Shown here: one piece after another, positions 47,168 to 59,680 of the stretch
Layout of the letters: each line of letters begins with the position of its first letter
How positions within the stretch are numbered: the stretch's first letter is position 1
Assembly: GCA_905182995.1 (NCBI GenBank)
Contig: CAJJDP010000088.1
Span: 349,908-413,907, forward strand
Direction: 5' to 3'
Source of the DNA: Paramecium octaurelia
Lineage: Eukaryota; Ciliophora; Oligohymenophorea; Peniculida; Parameciidae
DNA length: 64,000 bases
Translations under genes and position numbers: made by a program
The notes under the pieces: generated by a model
The model's input: only the letters and a program-made list of their open reading frames with translations
Databases searched by the model: none
Told to the model about the DNA's origin: nothing

Positions 47168-47994
47168 GTTCGAATACGCTTTTTTTGTTTCCTATTACTT
47201 TCCTCCATCCTTATAAGCTATTCTGGCTTTAGTTTCTGCTTATATTAAAATGGTTCAAAGTTAAAGATGCTTTCGACTTTAATTTATCTGTATTATTTGC
47301 ATAATCGTCGAGAACCTTACTTGCTCTTTTTGTAAATCACTCCATTTATATTCTTTTCTAAAGTTTCTCTATCATCTTCATCCTCCTTTCTTGAATTATT
47401 TCTTCAGCCATTTAGTTCAAATTTATATTTTTCTCTATTGTTGTCGAGAACCTTCGAATAAAAATTGGAATGGTGATTTAAGATCAATTTTTATTTCTTC
47501 TATCGCCAATGGATAGTTATTTAATACATTTAATAAGAGTAAATCCCATCAAGTATTTTAAAACTATCATATCTTCAATTTCAGTTTTTAGCCTCAACCA
47601 TCACCATATTAGTTTAATTTGAGTCCAGGAATTTGCATTATATTTATTAAATATTATACCAATAATCATTGATTGGAATATTTTTTTTATTTAGTCTATA
47701 ATGGATTTCTTTAAATCAGCCTTTAGATTTGGGTATTAAAAATGACAAATAGTTAGTGAATCAATTAATTAATTACAAATCCGATTAAGCATATTAGATG
47801 CTCATTATTGAAAAACTTTAACACTTCTTTTTGGCCAATTTGATGATATTATAACGATTCCCTCATTTATTCAAATCTCTTTGACATATTTTTTTAGGAG
47901 CAGATTAATCACACTGCCAATATAAATATAATTTATAGAAATTTAAAATTTTATCCATTTTATTTATAATTCAATTTGAATTATTCATCTCTTT
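47168..47994 (-). pseudogene. Probable decayed coding region downstream of the kinase-like gene
   Basis: The 3' part (about 47450-47168) reads EDEDDRETLEKNINGVIYKK then KQKLKPEQLIRMEESNRKQK and ends at a TGA, with a TGA interrupting upstream. Between 47560 and 47700 only scraps remain. It may be the original 3' end of the adjacent kinase/MORN gene after a premature stop, or a separate basic protein. Confidence 0.35.
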
Positions 47995-50235
47995 TCACCT
48001 GGCTTTCTTACAATTGCAAAGTGAATTCTTGGCGATACGAAGCTTATCAGCAAACTAACTACCTAATATTTTACAAAATTTAGAACAGTCAAAATTCATA
48101 AAATATTTCTCATTGCAATTGTATACTTTCAAAGTTTCGTAAAAATAAAAATTTATTTTCAATGGTTTTTTTTATTGATCCTTACTTTCAGAAATTTTTC
48201 CATATTTTAAATAATCATCTGAATAGATTACATCCGAAAGTTCTGAAAATTCATTTTATAGTAAGACCTCTGTATTTATTATTTTTAATTTTCCTTACTT
48301 TCCATCCTTTTTGCCTTACTTCCAGTTACCTTCATACTCATAATTATTTATCCAATCTTTAATGAAACCTTCCCCGTGATATTTATTATCTTCTAGATCT
48401 CCTTTATAAAATTAAGTCAACTAAAATATGAATTTATTATAAATAAACACTTCAACACCCTTACCAGAATATTTATCCTATTTGAGGTTATATGTTACAT
48501 TGTTATAATCTAAAATTTAGTACTTCGTTTCTTCAATAACTCTCCCTTAAAAATCTTCGGAGGGGTCACATTTGACTTTTCCAATAAATAATTTTTTTTA
48601 TTCTTCTGTGTTCTTAAAAATATTCCAATATTTCTATTCTTTTTTCTCTTTTGCAGATAAAAAACCTGTATTTTCATCTTTCGTAAATTCAAATTCATAT
48701 TTTAATTCTTTATCTAATAGACATTTATATTCTAAAAAGCGCATTATATTAGGAATTTTGTTCTATAAAATTTTTTCAAAGTCGTTTTTAGCTTGCTCTA
48801 TATTCTATTTTTATTCTATCTCCTCTTTATATTGTATTGGTATATCTTATTAATACTCTTTTTTATAAGGTTATCCTGTTAGCCCTTTATTAATTTAATT
48901 AAACTTATATTCTTTTGGATCAATAGAATTTAATTTTTCAATTTATTCCTAAATGTTCTCTTCAAACCTGTCTTAATCCGTTCCAATAGAATGAAATATA
49001 TAATATATATCCTCATCATCCATTTTAGTTAAATTAAATTTTTTTGACTCCTTATCCTAATAATGACTGTGGTACCTATTAAGAATCTTTGCTTTTTCAT
49101 TCTGTTTAAAGTTTTGTAAATTCCTTATTTTACTACAATAATCTACTAAGTCTTGTTTATTTAAATAATAAAATAAATTAGGATCAAACTAATATATTTT
49201 TTAATCGATAAGGTCTTAAACATAAGTTCCATTATTTGGATCCATTATTTCTTTTAGAGTTATTTATGGTTATTCTGAATTTATTTTTTTATGCGTTCCA
49301 ATTAATTAATCACTTTCACTATCCTACAAAGAAACAATTGATAAATTTAGATTTTGTTAATTTTTGAGGCTTCTTTGACATTCTTCGAATTGTTCTTTTA
49401 ATTCAGAAACTTCTTTATCAGGTGGAAGCTCACCTTTAAATAGAAGGTACGAAATAATATTTTTGATTTTATCAACAACGCTTTTTCCAGAATTTTCAAA
49501 GCTCTCACCGATCTTCTCTAACTGCATTTTCCTATTTTTTGCTTAATCAACACAAGTATCTATTTCAAAATTTTGATATATATTTTTGAAAGGTACAAAT
49601 AACTCTAACATCATAACTCCTAATGCGTATCTATCTTACTTTTGGACGGCATCTTAAGACATTTTCTCAAATTTTTACTTTGATTCATTCGTATTTTCTT
49701 TAATATATGTCAATAATTAATCATTTAAATAGGGATATAAATTTCTTTTCTGTTCATCATTATGTTCTTTGTATTTGATGTAGTTTAAACAAATTACAAA
49801 ATCGGCAGGCTTATCTTTTAAGTATCCAAAATCAATTAGATAAAATCTACCATTATATAATATAACATTGGAAGGTTTAATATTGAGATGAGTAATCTGT
49901 TATTTCTTATGAGCGATTGTCAACTCTATTAATTGATAAAAATATCTCATTTTATCTCCAATTTCATTTGATGATTCCTCTAAGATCTCTTTAAATGATT
50001 TAATATTTGAATAGCACTTATATATTACATCTACTTATGATTGACCACTTCCTTATTTTTCATTGTTTTTATAATTACGAATCTAAAGAATACAATCATT
50101 TTCTTATTCAGCCTGATTCTATCCTTTCTATTTTTCAAATTGCACCTATTCTATTTTCGCTGTTTATTATAATAAGGATTCACAATTATAGGATACTTTA
50201 GGATATTCACCTTCATTGTTAATTTTCCCAATCAT
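47995..50235 (-). CDS. Protein kinase C-lobe-like / MORN protein, 746 residues
   Basis: ATG at 50235 opens MIGKINNEGEYPKVSYNCES, and the frame is open for exactly 747 codons to TGA 47997-47995, with dozens of TAA/TAG read as Gln and no intron. Residues about 100-140 carry a kinase catalytic loop and activation-segment start: THLNIKPSNVILYNGRFYLI then DFG. The loop has HLN where active kinases have HRD, so the catalytic Asp is missing. No Gly-rich loop or VAIK-type Lys precedes it, and only about 110 residues lie upstream, so the N-lobe is absent or very short. A long helical, charged middle follows. Near residues 615-655 are MORN-type repeats (FYKGDLEDNKYHGEGF, YEYEGNWKQGKKDGKQGKL). Likely a pseudokinase scaffold at membranes (inference from MORN). 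The C-terminus is Cys/Lys-rich (LCNCKKAR). Confidence 0.8.
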
Positions 50236-51059
50236 TATATTAATAAATAAAATATGATCCAAAGAACACACTTAATATGCCATAAATAATGCACACCCAA
50301 ATTAAATATAATATTAATTCTCTGCTTTTATTTCTCTGTGAAATGAGTCAGGTAGATTTTAAATTTTTTGAGTTGACTTAGATAGAGTTACATTATGATA
50401 TATCTTACAACTCAGTATATTTTATAAACATTATATATAAATAAGAAATATTAATAACTCTAGATATAGTATCTATTGTCGCTATCAAGAAATTTACAAT
50501 CTGAAAATGTATTATTGAATCCAAATCTAAATTTCAGAGTGTAGAACGGTTAGATGATTTTACAACTTTCTAGAAAAGTTAAATCAAAGCAAAAAAATTT
50601 TATAGGAACTTGTAAAATGTTCTTTGAGTTAGTTTAGACTATCTCCTTAAAAGTTCAGGAAAGTTAGTCAACATATTCAGTGATCCTCGTTGTTTTTCAT
50701 TGTCAAGATTGTTCCAAATGTGGAGTATATAGAGAAACTAAAAATGCAATGACTATTTGAAATCAATTCACATTGTAGCACTTCATATCGTTTTATGTTT
50801 CATAGTGATTAGTTTCTCATCAATGGGTACTTGCTACTATATATTTTATGTTTTAAAGTTTAAATAATAAGAAATATTTAATAAATTATATAATTGCACC
50901 TTGACAAGTACTTTGACTGAATTCTTTTGCGCTTTTAATGGATATTTAATTTTATAATATCCAACATTATATTAGAGAGAGCGAATAAAATTAGTTTATT
51001 TCTTTGAGAAATTGAATTTGAGCCATGATCTCTTATATTATGAAGCAGTAATCAATCTA
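50236..51059. other. Spacer between divergent transcription units
   Basis: A+T-rich with no gene recognised. It lies 5' of the minus-strand kinase-like gene and 5' of plus-strand coding traces. Confidence 0.4.
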
Positions 51060-52400
51060 GTATACAATAGAATTTGTTTATAATTAATTTGAATACTGAT
51101 ATGAAAATAGAAGATTAATTCAAAGTTCTATTTATTAATTAGGCTTGTAAGAAGGAATTTGTTACCATTGAAAATATTCTAAAGAACTAAAAAACTACCT
51201 ATTATACGTTGTAATGAGTTCAATATTTATTAGAGTAATCAGAAAATAAATTAAGATCAAGAATTGCTTTAAAATAATCTAAAAGCATCCGCAGGTTAAT
51301 AAATTGATATAATTGAAAAGCACTATCTATTAAATTAAATCCTTTAAATCTTAACAAAATGAAATACAAAAAAGGTTCCCATAAAGTTAACCTACTTTAT
51401 GAGTCATCATCATCATTAAACAATGATATGCGCGTAACTCTATGTAGCAATATAGGTTCCTTAATGAATTATAGGAAGTTTATCAGCTAATTATAACAGG
51501 TATGATCAAAATACACTAATTTTATTAGTTAGATCAATATAAAGATAATGATTTAACCACAGTTATCCATGATTAAGAATCCTATTTGTGTTGTTTAATC
51601 TCTGATTATAAGATAGTTAATTTAATTGTCTGATATGGGACTAATCCATATATTCTAGAGAATAATACAGTCATGTAGAAAATATTTGGAAATATGCTAA
51701 ACAAATGTCCAATTTTATAAACAATCGTTAGTGATTTATCTGAGTTTGAATTTGCATAATTGAATAGGGATGTTGGGAATATATTTCATCTAAATAAAAG
51801 AAGGATTTACAATTAGATATTGTTTCAAATTTCACAATAATAATCCTTTAAGACTTAAGGAAATTCTCATTAATTTATTTTCGAACACAATCAAATTCAC
51901 ATCAAAAGGAAAAATACCAATAACATTTTCAAATGGTAGTAGAATTTCTCTTAAAATGTCGAGGAATAGATTAAAAAACATTGAAAATCTAATAAAGATT
52001 AATTATGAGTACAGTTCTTGATAATAGTAGAAATATAAACAAGTAAAGTATTAGGGTAACATAATAAAAATCCTGAAGGTTTAAAATTGATTATCTTTAA
52101 GTATTTTTGCGGGTAGATTGGACATTCGCAACACATTTATCTATAATCCTAAGTTGGAAAGTGTCCATCAGTGTAATTCTTCATTTATAATAATTATGAT
52201 ATAGCATCATTATAATAAGATTAGTTTAGTGTTTCAGCATATTCTCCATTCAACGTTATCATTAGTATTTTATATCTAACAGCATTACAACAATTATATT
52301 CTTTAATATTACAACATCAATTAACTGACTTATTGTATAAGTGGATTACATCAAAGATAAATTATTAATTCTAATTTTTATGATGAGTCGTTTAATGTTT
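51060..52400 (+). pseudogene. Plus-strand coding remnants, family unknown
   Basis: Stretches such as QSENKLRSRIALKQSKSIRR (about 51250), NLNKMKYKKGSHKVNLLYES and NNDMRVTLCSNIGSLMNYRK (about 51350-51480), and NPYILENNTVMQKIFGNMLN (about 51650) look like coding sequence in alternating phases. One 26-nt GTTGTAATG...TTATTAG intron near 51211-51236 is possible. Other breaks carry TGA and are unexplained. The order of short motifs faintly recalls ciliate PAS-type sensor proteins, which I do not claim. Treated as decayed or multi-intron. Confidence 0.35.
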
Positions 52401-52712
52401 TGTTACTACAATTATAATGATGTTTTGGAAGGATGGATGCCATTAATATGATAATAACTTAATGTTATAATATCATATTTTTGTATTATAATCTGCCTGG
52501 CATGAATGAATTCTAATGAATTATACTTGTCGTATCAATGAAATTCTAATAAGAGAAATAAAATAAATAAATTTATATGACAAAGATTATCAATATCTTT
52601 TATACCAATTTTGTTCTAGATAAATTTAATAAGATATCTGGGTAATTAACATGAATTTGCAAAAGATAATTTTTTGACTATGCGTGCTAGATTTTTATAA
52701 TAAGATTTACAT

Positions 52713-52817
52713 ATGTATATATACTTTAGAGGTCAGGCTTTTTATAAGCACTTCACAGAAATAAAACAGTTAAATCCAAAGGTAAAGATCTATTTATTGA
52801 CTATTCCAATGATATGA
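52713..52817 (+). pseudogene. IQ-like segment related to 46.2 kb
   Basis: The frame MYIYFRGQAFYKHFTEIKQL then NPKVKIYLL shares FYKHFT and the surrounding bases (GCTTTTTATAAGCACTTCAC) with the IQ-like segment at about 46240. No larger gene could be built around it. Confidence 0.45.
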
Positions 52818-54824
52818 AGACTCAAAAAATATGTGGCGCTGAAAAAAACTTTAAGATCTTGAACTAATTTTTATTTGATTATATTGTTGCTCCCCCTTAA
52901 ACAATTTATCAACAAGACTTTAAACGTTTTTTAAGGATCTTATATTCATGCTATTCATTCAGCTATTTAAAATACTTTATTATCATTATTCTAATTATTA
53001 ATATATTTTTTTTAAATTATTGCTATTAATAAAGTTATTGATTAAATTAAATTTATTGCTTTTATGATAGATAATGCAAATGTAATGGAAGTTCATTCTT
53101 GATTAGAATATCTCATCATCATCACCTCATTGATTTTATATCAATATTATAGAAAATAAGATTTAGCATAGACAGAATTCAAAATTTTCATCCTTACTTT
53201 TTAGATTCAAATACGACAATTATTTTCTCCATACTCAGAAATGAAAAGTAATAAATAATATGTAATTTTTGATGAGATTTATATTTAATATAATTGATTT
53301 TTCTGATTTAACTCAAATCCATATATTTATTTTTAATAGTCTAAAATAAAACTATAATCGTTAAATTCTCTTATTTCAATAATTGATCTGAAAATAGATA
53401 AAACTTTGGTAACTTTTTGAAATAATTTAATCTTATTTAGATTAACATTGTGTATCAGAAATATTATGTATATCTAAGTGTAATAATTAATTCAATAAGT
53501 ATTTAAAATCTCTCAACTACTTAAGGAATCAGGCTTGCACAAGTATTAGTATGTTTGCTCTTCAAAGGTAACACTTTGACTTCCTTTACCTATACATTCT
53601 AAACATGATATTTAACATTCTTTGTATTTGAGGCTATCAGTATCTAAAAATCTGACCTGGCTTATCAACATGTACATATCAACCTATTGACTATTTATTT
53701 AGTATCATTACAAGCTACACAATAAGTCTGATTATAACAAATATCAATGAAAAATAGATTATTAAATTAAATATTTAACAACATTAATACATTACAAGTA
53801 AGTATCACATCACACTAATTTATTCGTTCCAAGCTGTTATGCCAGATTTGTAAATTCCAGGTGGCAAGCCAAGCAGACTATTTGTAAATATTAAAGAGAG
53901 GATGCGTAAGGTGTTAAACTACAAAATTGATATCCATTTTAACGCTCATACATAAAAAAAGGGCAACATAAATATTGGCTTACATGTAAGTAATTATCGG
54001 CCTCTATATAAATAATATGATTAAATAAACAATTCAGACTTGAACCATTAACTTTAGATTGCACTGGATGATCGCAACTCCAATATACTAAAATAGAACA
54101 AGATATCCTTATAAGCGATTCATAAAATAAGGTAATTCTAAATATTAGTCGAACATAAAGATGATAAATTAGATATAAGTTAATTGATGATGCAATAAGC
54201 AATTAATAGAGATATTTTAAGAAGCGATAAAATGAATAGAATAGTTGTTTGTAAGTTTTTTGCTCAAATCTAGATTCGATTTCTGTTTCAAATGATGTTA
54301 TGGCTGGCATTAGTATCTACCATTTGAGGATTGATGATAACTTTTGTAAATAAAGAAATTAATATTGTTGGTTAATCAAAAATAGTTTAGATAGGAGCAA
54401 ACAATTTTTAAATGGAGGAAGGGATATAAAATTAGTTATAAATTGTTTAGAAGCAAGAAGAGATTGGTTATTCGAATTATTTTACACTTTTGCATTAATA
54501 TCATTTATGTTAATGTTAGTTATGCATTAGAATCTGTTAAAATGGAGAGAATTTAATGAGAAAATTTTTCAATTAATATGACTACTCTCAAGATTTATAA
54601 CTCTATAATCCTTAAAGGATGACAAATGGATTATTGATAATCTAAAGAATTGATATTGACAATTTAGTGTTAACCTTAAGCAAACTTCTCAATGCATTTG
54701 TATGAAGTATGCAAAAGATTTAATCAGCTATATATAATATGAGGACATGTTTAATTTTTTAACATCCAAAAATTCTAAATATAGCAAAGTCATCTCAGGC
54801 AATTCATGTCCTCTCTAAAATTAA
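52818..54824. other. Long spacer with weak frames
   Basis: On the minus strand 54202-53814 is open for about 130 codons (…SILVYWSCDHPVQSKVN…) but lacks an ATG. On the plus strand around 54370-54470, EINIVGQSKIVQIGANNFQM is protein-like. Neither could be developed into a gene. Confidence 0.3.
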
Positions 54825-57800
54825 AAACCTTTTAAAGAAAAACAAAGTGAAACTTCAATTATTACGCTATTACTCAAGTGGACCGATGTTGGTTGAGCCA
54901 TTTGTCTCACAGACTAAAATTTGTGATGAGGTTATAATTATAATATTTTACTAGCGAATGTACAATTTCCACAGTATTTTCTTCAATGATAAAATGTGTA
55001 ATACCTTTGCGAACTCATCTTTACAGCTACCGAAAGGTCATAATCAAATGGATAATAATTTTATAAGCAATTTAAGATATTTTTAATAATTTCTTATTCC
55101 ACTTGTATATATCCTTTATATTTGTTGCTGCTTTTATTATAGATATTGATGTTATGCTAGTGAGTTACTTTATTTTATTTTTCTACTAGTTTTTTAAATA
55201 AAACAATAGAAGAAAAATAAAATTCCAAAATTGATTGATATTTACTAGCTAGCCTTATGTTCTCATTCATTTACTTTAGTGTTTCAAACTCTTGTTTTAA
55301 TGTACTTATGAATTTTATGTTAACTGAGAATACTGAATATAAAATATCATGTTTTCTAAGTTGTTTTAAATTCGTCAAGTTTTTTAAGATTAGTTTTCTT
55401 CGGGTAATTAAGATGCTCCTACCGATAAATATTTCTCAAATTATAATTTTGTGCTTTATGCTTTATAAGAATGCATAAGAGAGGCAGTTATTTAAATTAT
55501 CCACAAGCTGTATTATATGAGATGTTCAACTAAGTTCACAACTTAAGGGCTATAATGTGACTAATCTCAAAATCCTTGGCTTATCTGTTTTACTTTGTTG
55601 CTTTATATTTTTCATTTCATTCACCAACATATATTGAAAGAAATAATCCCTTGCTCATAGAAATTCATATCAATAATATCCATTAGTTTGAAATATGAAT
55701 TATTAATATACTCAATTGGTAGTAACCAATATGAGTAATATAATTATTTGTACCTTTATGCCTAAACATTATACTTAAATACACAACTCTCAATTTAAAG
55801 TAGTGTTTCTTTAATATATTTTTGCAATTAATTTTATCATCCTGGGCTGCTCTTGCATTTATTTACTTTAGTATGGGTAATAACGATTTGATCCGTGCTT
55901 TCTACCGAATAACGTGTGTATAAATTTATAACCATACAAAACGCTGTCGAATGTAACTAATTACGTAATTTACAATCCAAAATGTGCCTTTAATTCTGAT
56001 TAAATGTTTTATATATGAATAGAGCATCTCTCAGTATTATATTTATACAACCTTTCCACATTTTCCATTTGTTTAATGCACAACTCCGTGGATAACTTCT
56101 TGATATGTATTTTATTGGCATAAATTAATAACGCTTATATTTTTTCTCCTTTTATCGCAAATCCAAAAATTGTGCTTGATTTTATTTAATGTTATCTATC
56201 TAATTATAATACAATCATATAGGTTATCATTTTACCACAACTTTCATACATACCTTACCGTAAACCTCCATTGAATGAGGCATAATGTAGGAATCTTATC
56301 CTAAATGTTGNTTGGTTGAGCCATTTGTCTCACAGACTAAAATTTGTGATGAGGTTATAATTATAATATTTTACTAGCGAATGTACAATTTCCACAGTAT
56401 TTTCTTCAATGATAAAATGTGTAATACCTTTGCGAACTCATCTTTACAGCTACCGAAAGGTCATAATCAAATGGATAATAATTTTATAAGCAATTTAAGA
56501 TATTTTTAATAATTTCTTATTCCACTTGTATATATCCTTTATATTTGTTGCTGCTTTTATTATAGATATTGATGTTATGCTAGTGAGTTACTTTATTTTA
56601 TTTTTCTACTAGTTTTTTAAATAAAACAATAGAAGAAAAATAAAATTCCAAAATTGATTGATATTTACTAGCTAGCCTTATGTTCTCATTCATTTACTTT
56701 AGTGTTTCAAACTCTTGTTTTAATGTACTTATGAATTTTATGTTAACTGAGAATACTGAATATAAAATATCATGTTTTCTAAGTTGTTTTAAATTCGTCA
56801 AGTTTTTTAAGATTAGTTTTCTTCGGGTAATTAAGATGCTCCTACCGATAAATATTTCTCAAATTATAATTTTGTGCTTTATGCTTTATAAGAATGCATA
56901 AGAGAGGCAGTTATTTAAATTATCCACAAGCTGTATTATATGAGATGTTCAACTAAGTTCACAACTTAAGGGCTATAATGTGACTAATCTCAAAATCCTT
57001 GGCTTATCTGTTTTACTTTGTTGCTTTATATTTTTCATTTCATTCACCAACATATATTGAAAGAAATAATCCCTTGCTCATAGAAATTCATATCAATAAT
57101 ATCCATTAGTTTGAAATATGAATTATTAATATACTCAATTGGTAGTAACCAATATGAGTAATATAATTATTTGTACCTTTATGCCTAAACATTATACTTA
57201 AATACACAACTCTCAATTTAAAGTAGTGTTTCTTTAATATATTTTTGCAATTAATTTTATCATCCTGGGCTGCTCTTGCATTTATTTACTTTAGTATGGG
57301 TAATAACGATTTGATCCGTGCTTTCTACCGAATAACGTGTGTATAAATTTATAACCATACAAAACGCTGTCGAATGTAACTAATTACGTAATTTACAATC
57401 CAAAATGTGCCTTTAATTCTGATTAAATGTTTTATATATGAATAGAGCATCTCTCAGTATTATATTTATACAACCTTTCCACATTTTCCATTTGTTTAAT
57501 GCACAACTCCGTGGATAACTTCTTGATATGTATTTTATTGGCATAAATTAATAACGCTTATATTTTTTCTCCTTTTATCGCAAATCCAAAAATTGTGCTT
57601 GATTTTATTTAATGTTATCTATCTAATTATAATACAATCATATAGGTTATCATTTTACCACAACTTTCATACATACCTTACCGTAAACCTCCATTGAATG
57701 AGGCATAATGTAGGAATCTTATCCTAAATGTTGGTATTGTCTCATCTGATCTACAGCTTGCACATTTGGATACTCACTTACTTCTACCATGTTCATGGAA

Positions 57801-59680
57801 AGAGTTGAAGATGCCAGAAAAAATTACGTCTATATTTTGAGCAAGCAATGACATCAACTTATTAGAACGAGTTTTATTTAATAAACGTAATGAAGGATAG
57901 CTAGCACACTTTTACGATAGAGAGTGAAAATTATTAATATTAATTGCAAACTGAACAAGTACTNAAACCTTTTAAAGAAAAACAAAGTGAAACTTCAATT
58001 ATTACGCTATTACTCAAGTGGACCGATGTTGGTTGAGCCATTTGTCTCACAGACTAAAATTTGTGATGAGGTTATAATTATAATATTTTACTAGCGAATG
58101 TACAATTTCCACAGTATTTTCTTCAATGATAAAATGTGTAATACCTTTGCGAACTCATCTTTACAGCTACCGAAAGGTCATAATCAAATGGATAATAATT
58201 TTATAAGCAATTTAAGATATTTTTAATAATTTCTTATTCCACTTGTATATATCCTTTATATTTGTTGCTGCTTTTATTATAGATATTGATGTTATGCTAG
58301 TGAGTTACTTTATTTTATTTTTCTACTAGTTTTTTAAATAAAACAATAGAAGAAAAATAAAATTCCAAAATTGATTGATATTTACTAGCTAGCCTTATGT
58401 TCTCATTCATTTACTTTAGTGTTTCAAACTCTTGTTTTAATGTACTTATGAATTTTATGTTAACTGAGAATACTGAATATAAAATATCATGTTTTCTAAG
58501 TTGTTTTAAATTCGTCAAGTTTTTTAAGATTAGTTTTCTTCGGGTAATTAAGATGCTCCTACCGATAAATATTTCTCAAATTATAATTTTGTGCTTTATG
58601 CTTTATAAGAATGCATAAGAGAGGCAGTTATTTAAATTATCCACAAGCTGTATTATATGAGATGTTCAACTAAGTTCACAACTTAAGGGCTATAATGTGA
58701 CTAATCTCAAAATCCTTGGCTTATCTGTTTTACTTTGTTGCTTTATATTTTTCATTTCATTCACCAACATATATTGAAAGAAATAATCCCTTGCTCATAG
58801 AAATTCATATCAATAATATCCATTAGTTTGAAATATGAATTATTAATATACTCAATTGGTAGTAACCAATATGAGTAATATAATTATTTGTACCTTTATG
58901 CCTAAACATTATACTTAAATACACAACTCTCAATTTAAAGTAGTGTTTCTTTAATATATTTTTGCAATTAATTTTATCATCCTGGGCTGCTCTTGCATTT
59001 ATTTACTTTAGTATGGGTAATAACGATTTGATCCGTGCTTTCTACCGAATAACGTGTGTATAAATTTATAACCATACAAAACGCTGTCGAATGTAACTAA
59101 TTACGTAATTTACAATCCAAAATGTGCCTTTAATTCTGATTAAATGTTTTATATATGAATAGAGCATCTCTCAGTATTATATTTATACAACCTTTCCACA
59201 TTTTCCATTTGTTTAATGCACAACTCCGTGGATAACTTCTTGATATGTATTTTATTGGCATAAATTAATAACGCTTATATTTTTTCTCCTTTTATCGCAA
59301 ATCCAAAAATTGTGCTTGATTTTATTTAATGTTATCTATCTAATTATAATACAATCATATAGGTTATCATTTTACCACAACTTTCATACATACCTTACCG
59401 TAAACCTCCATTGAATGAGGCATAATGTAGGAATCTTATCCTAAATGTTGGTATTGTCTCATCTGATCTACAGCTTGCACATTTGGATACTCACTTACTT
59501 CTACCATGTTCATGGAAAGAGTTGAAGATGCCAGAAAAAATTACGTCTATATTTTGAGCAAGCAATGACATCAACTTATTAGAACGAGTTTTATTTAATA
59601 AACGTAATGAAGGATAGCTAGCACACTTTTACGATAGAGAGTGAAAATTATTAATATTAATTGCAAACTGAACAAGTACT
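54825..59680. repeat. Three copies of a 1.4-1.7 kb block around two Ns
   Basis: Copy A 54825-56310, copy B 56312-57963 and copy C 57965-59680 read the same wherever they overlap (54889-56310 = 56312-57733; 56312-57963 = 58029-59680). The Ns at 56311 and 57964 separate them. Each copy carries the same 73-codon start MFSFIYFSVSNSCFNVLMNF, which has no other support as a gene. Chained overlaps of repeat-derived contigs would give this pattern. Confidence 0.9.

Noticed and set aside
48510-48853. Plus- and minus-strand frames of 62-93 codons
   Set aside because: They lie within the 746-residue kinase/MORN frame in other phases or on the other strand.
55257-58618. Three identical 73-codon frames (MFSFIYFSVSN…) as a gene family
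   Set aside because: They are identical because the block is duplicated around gaps. The frame has no signal, domain or codon evidence beyond chance length.
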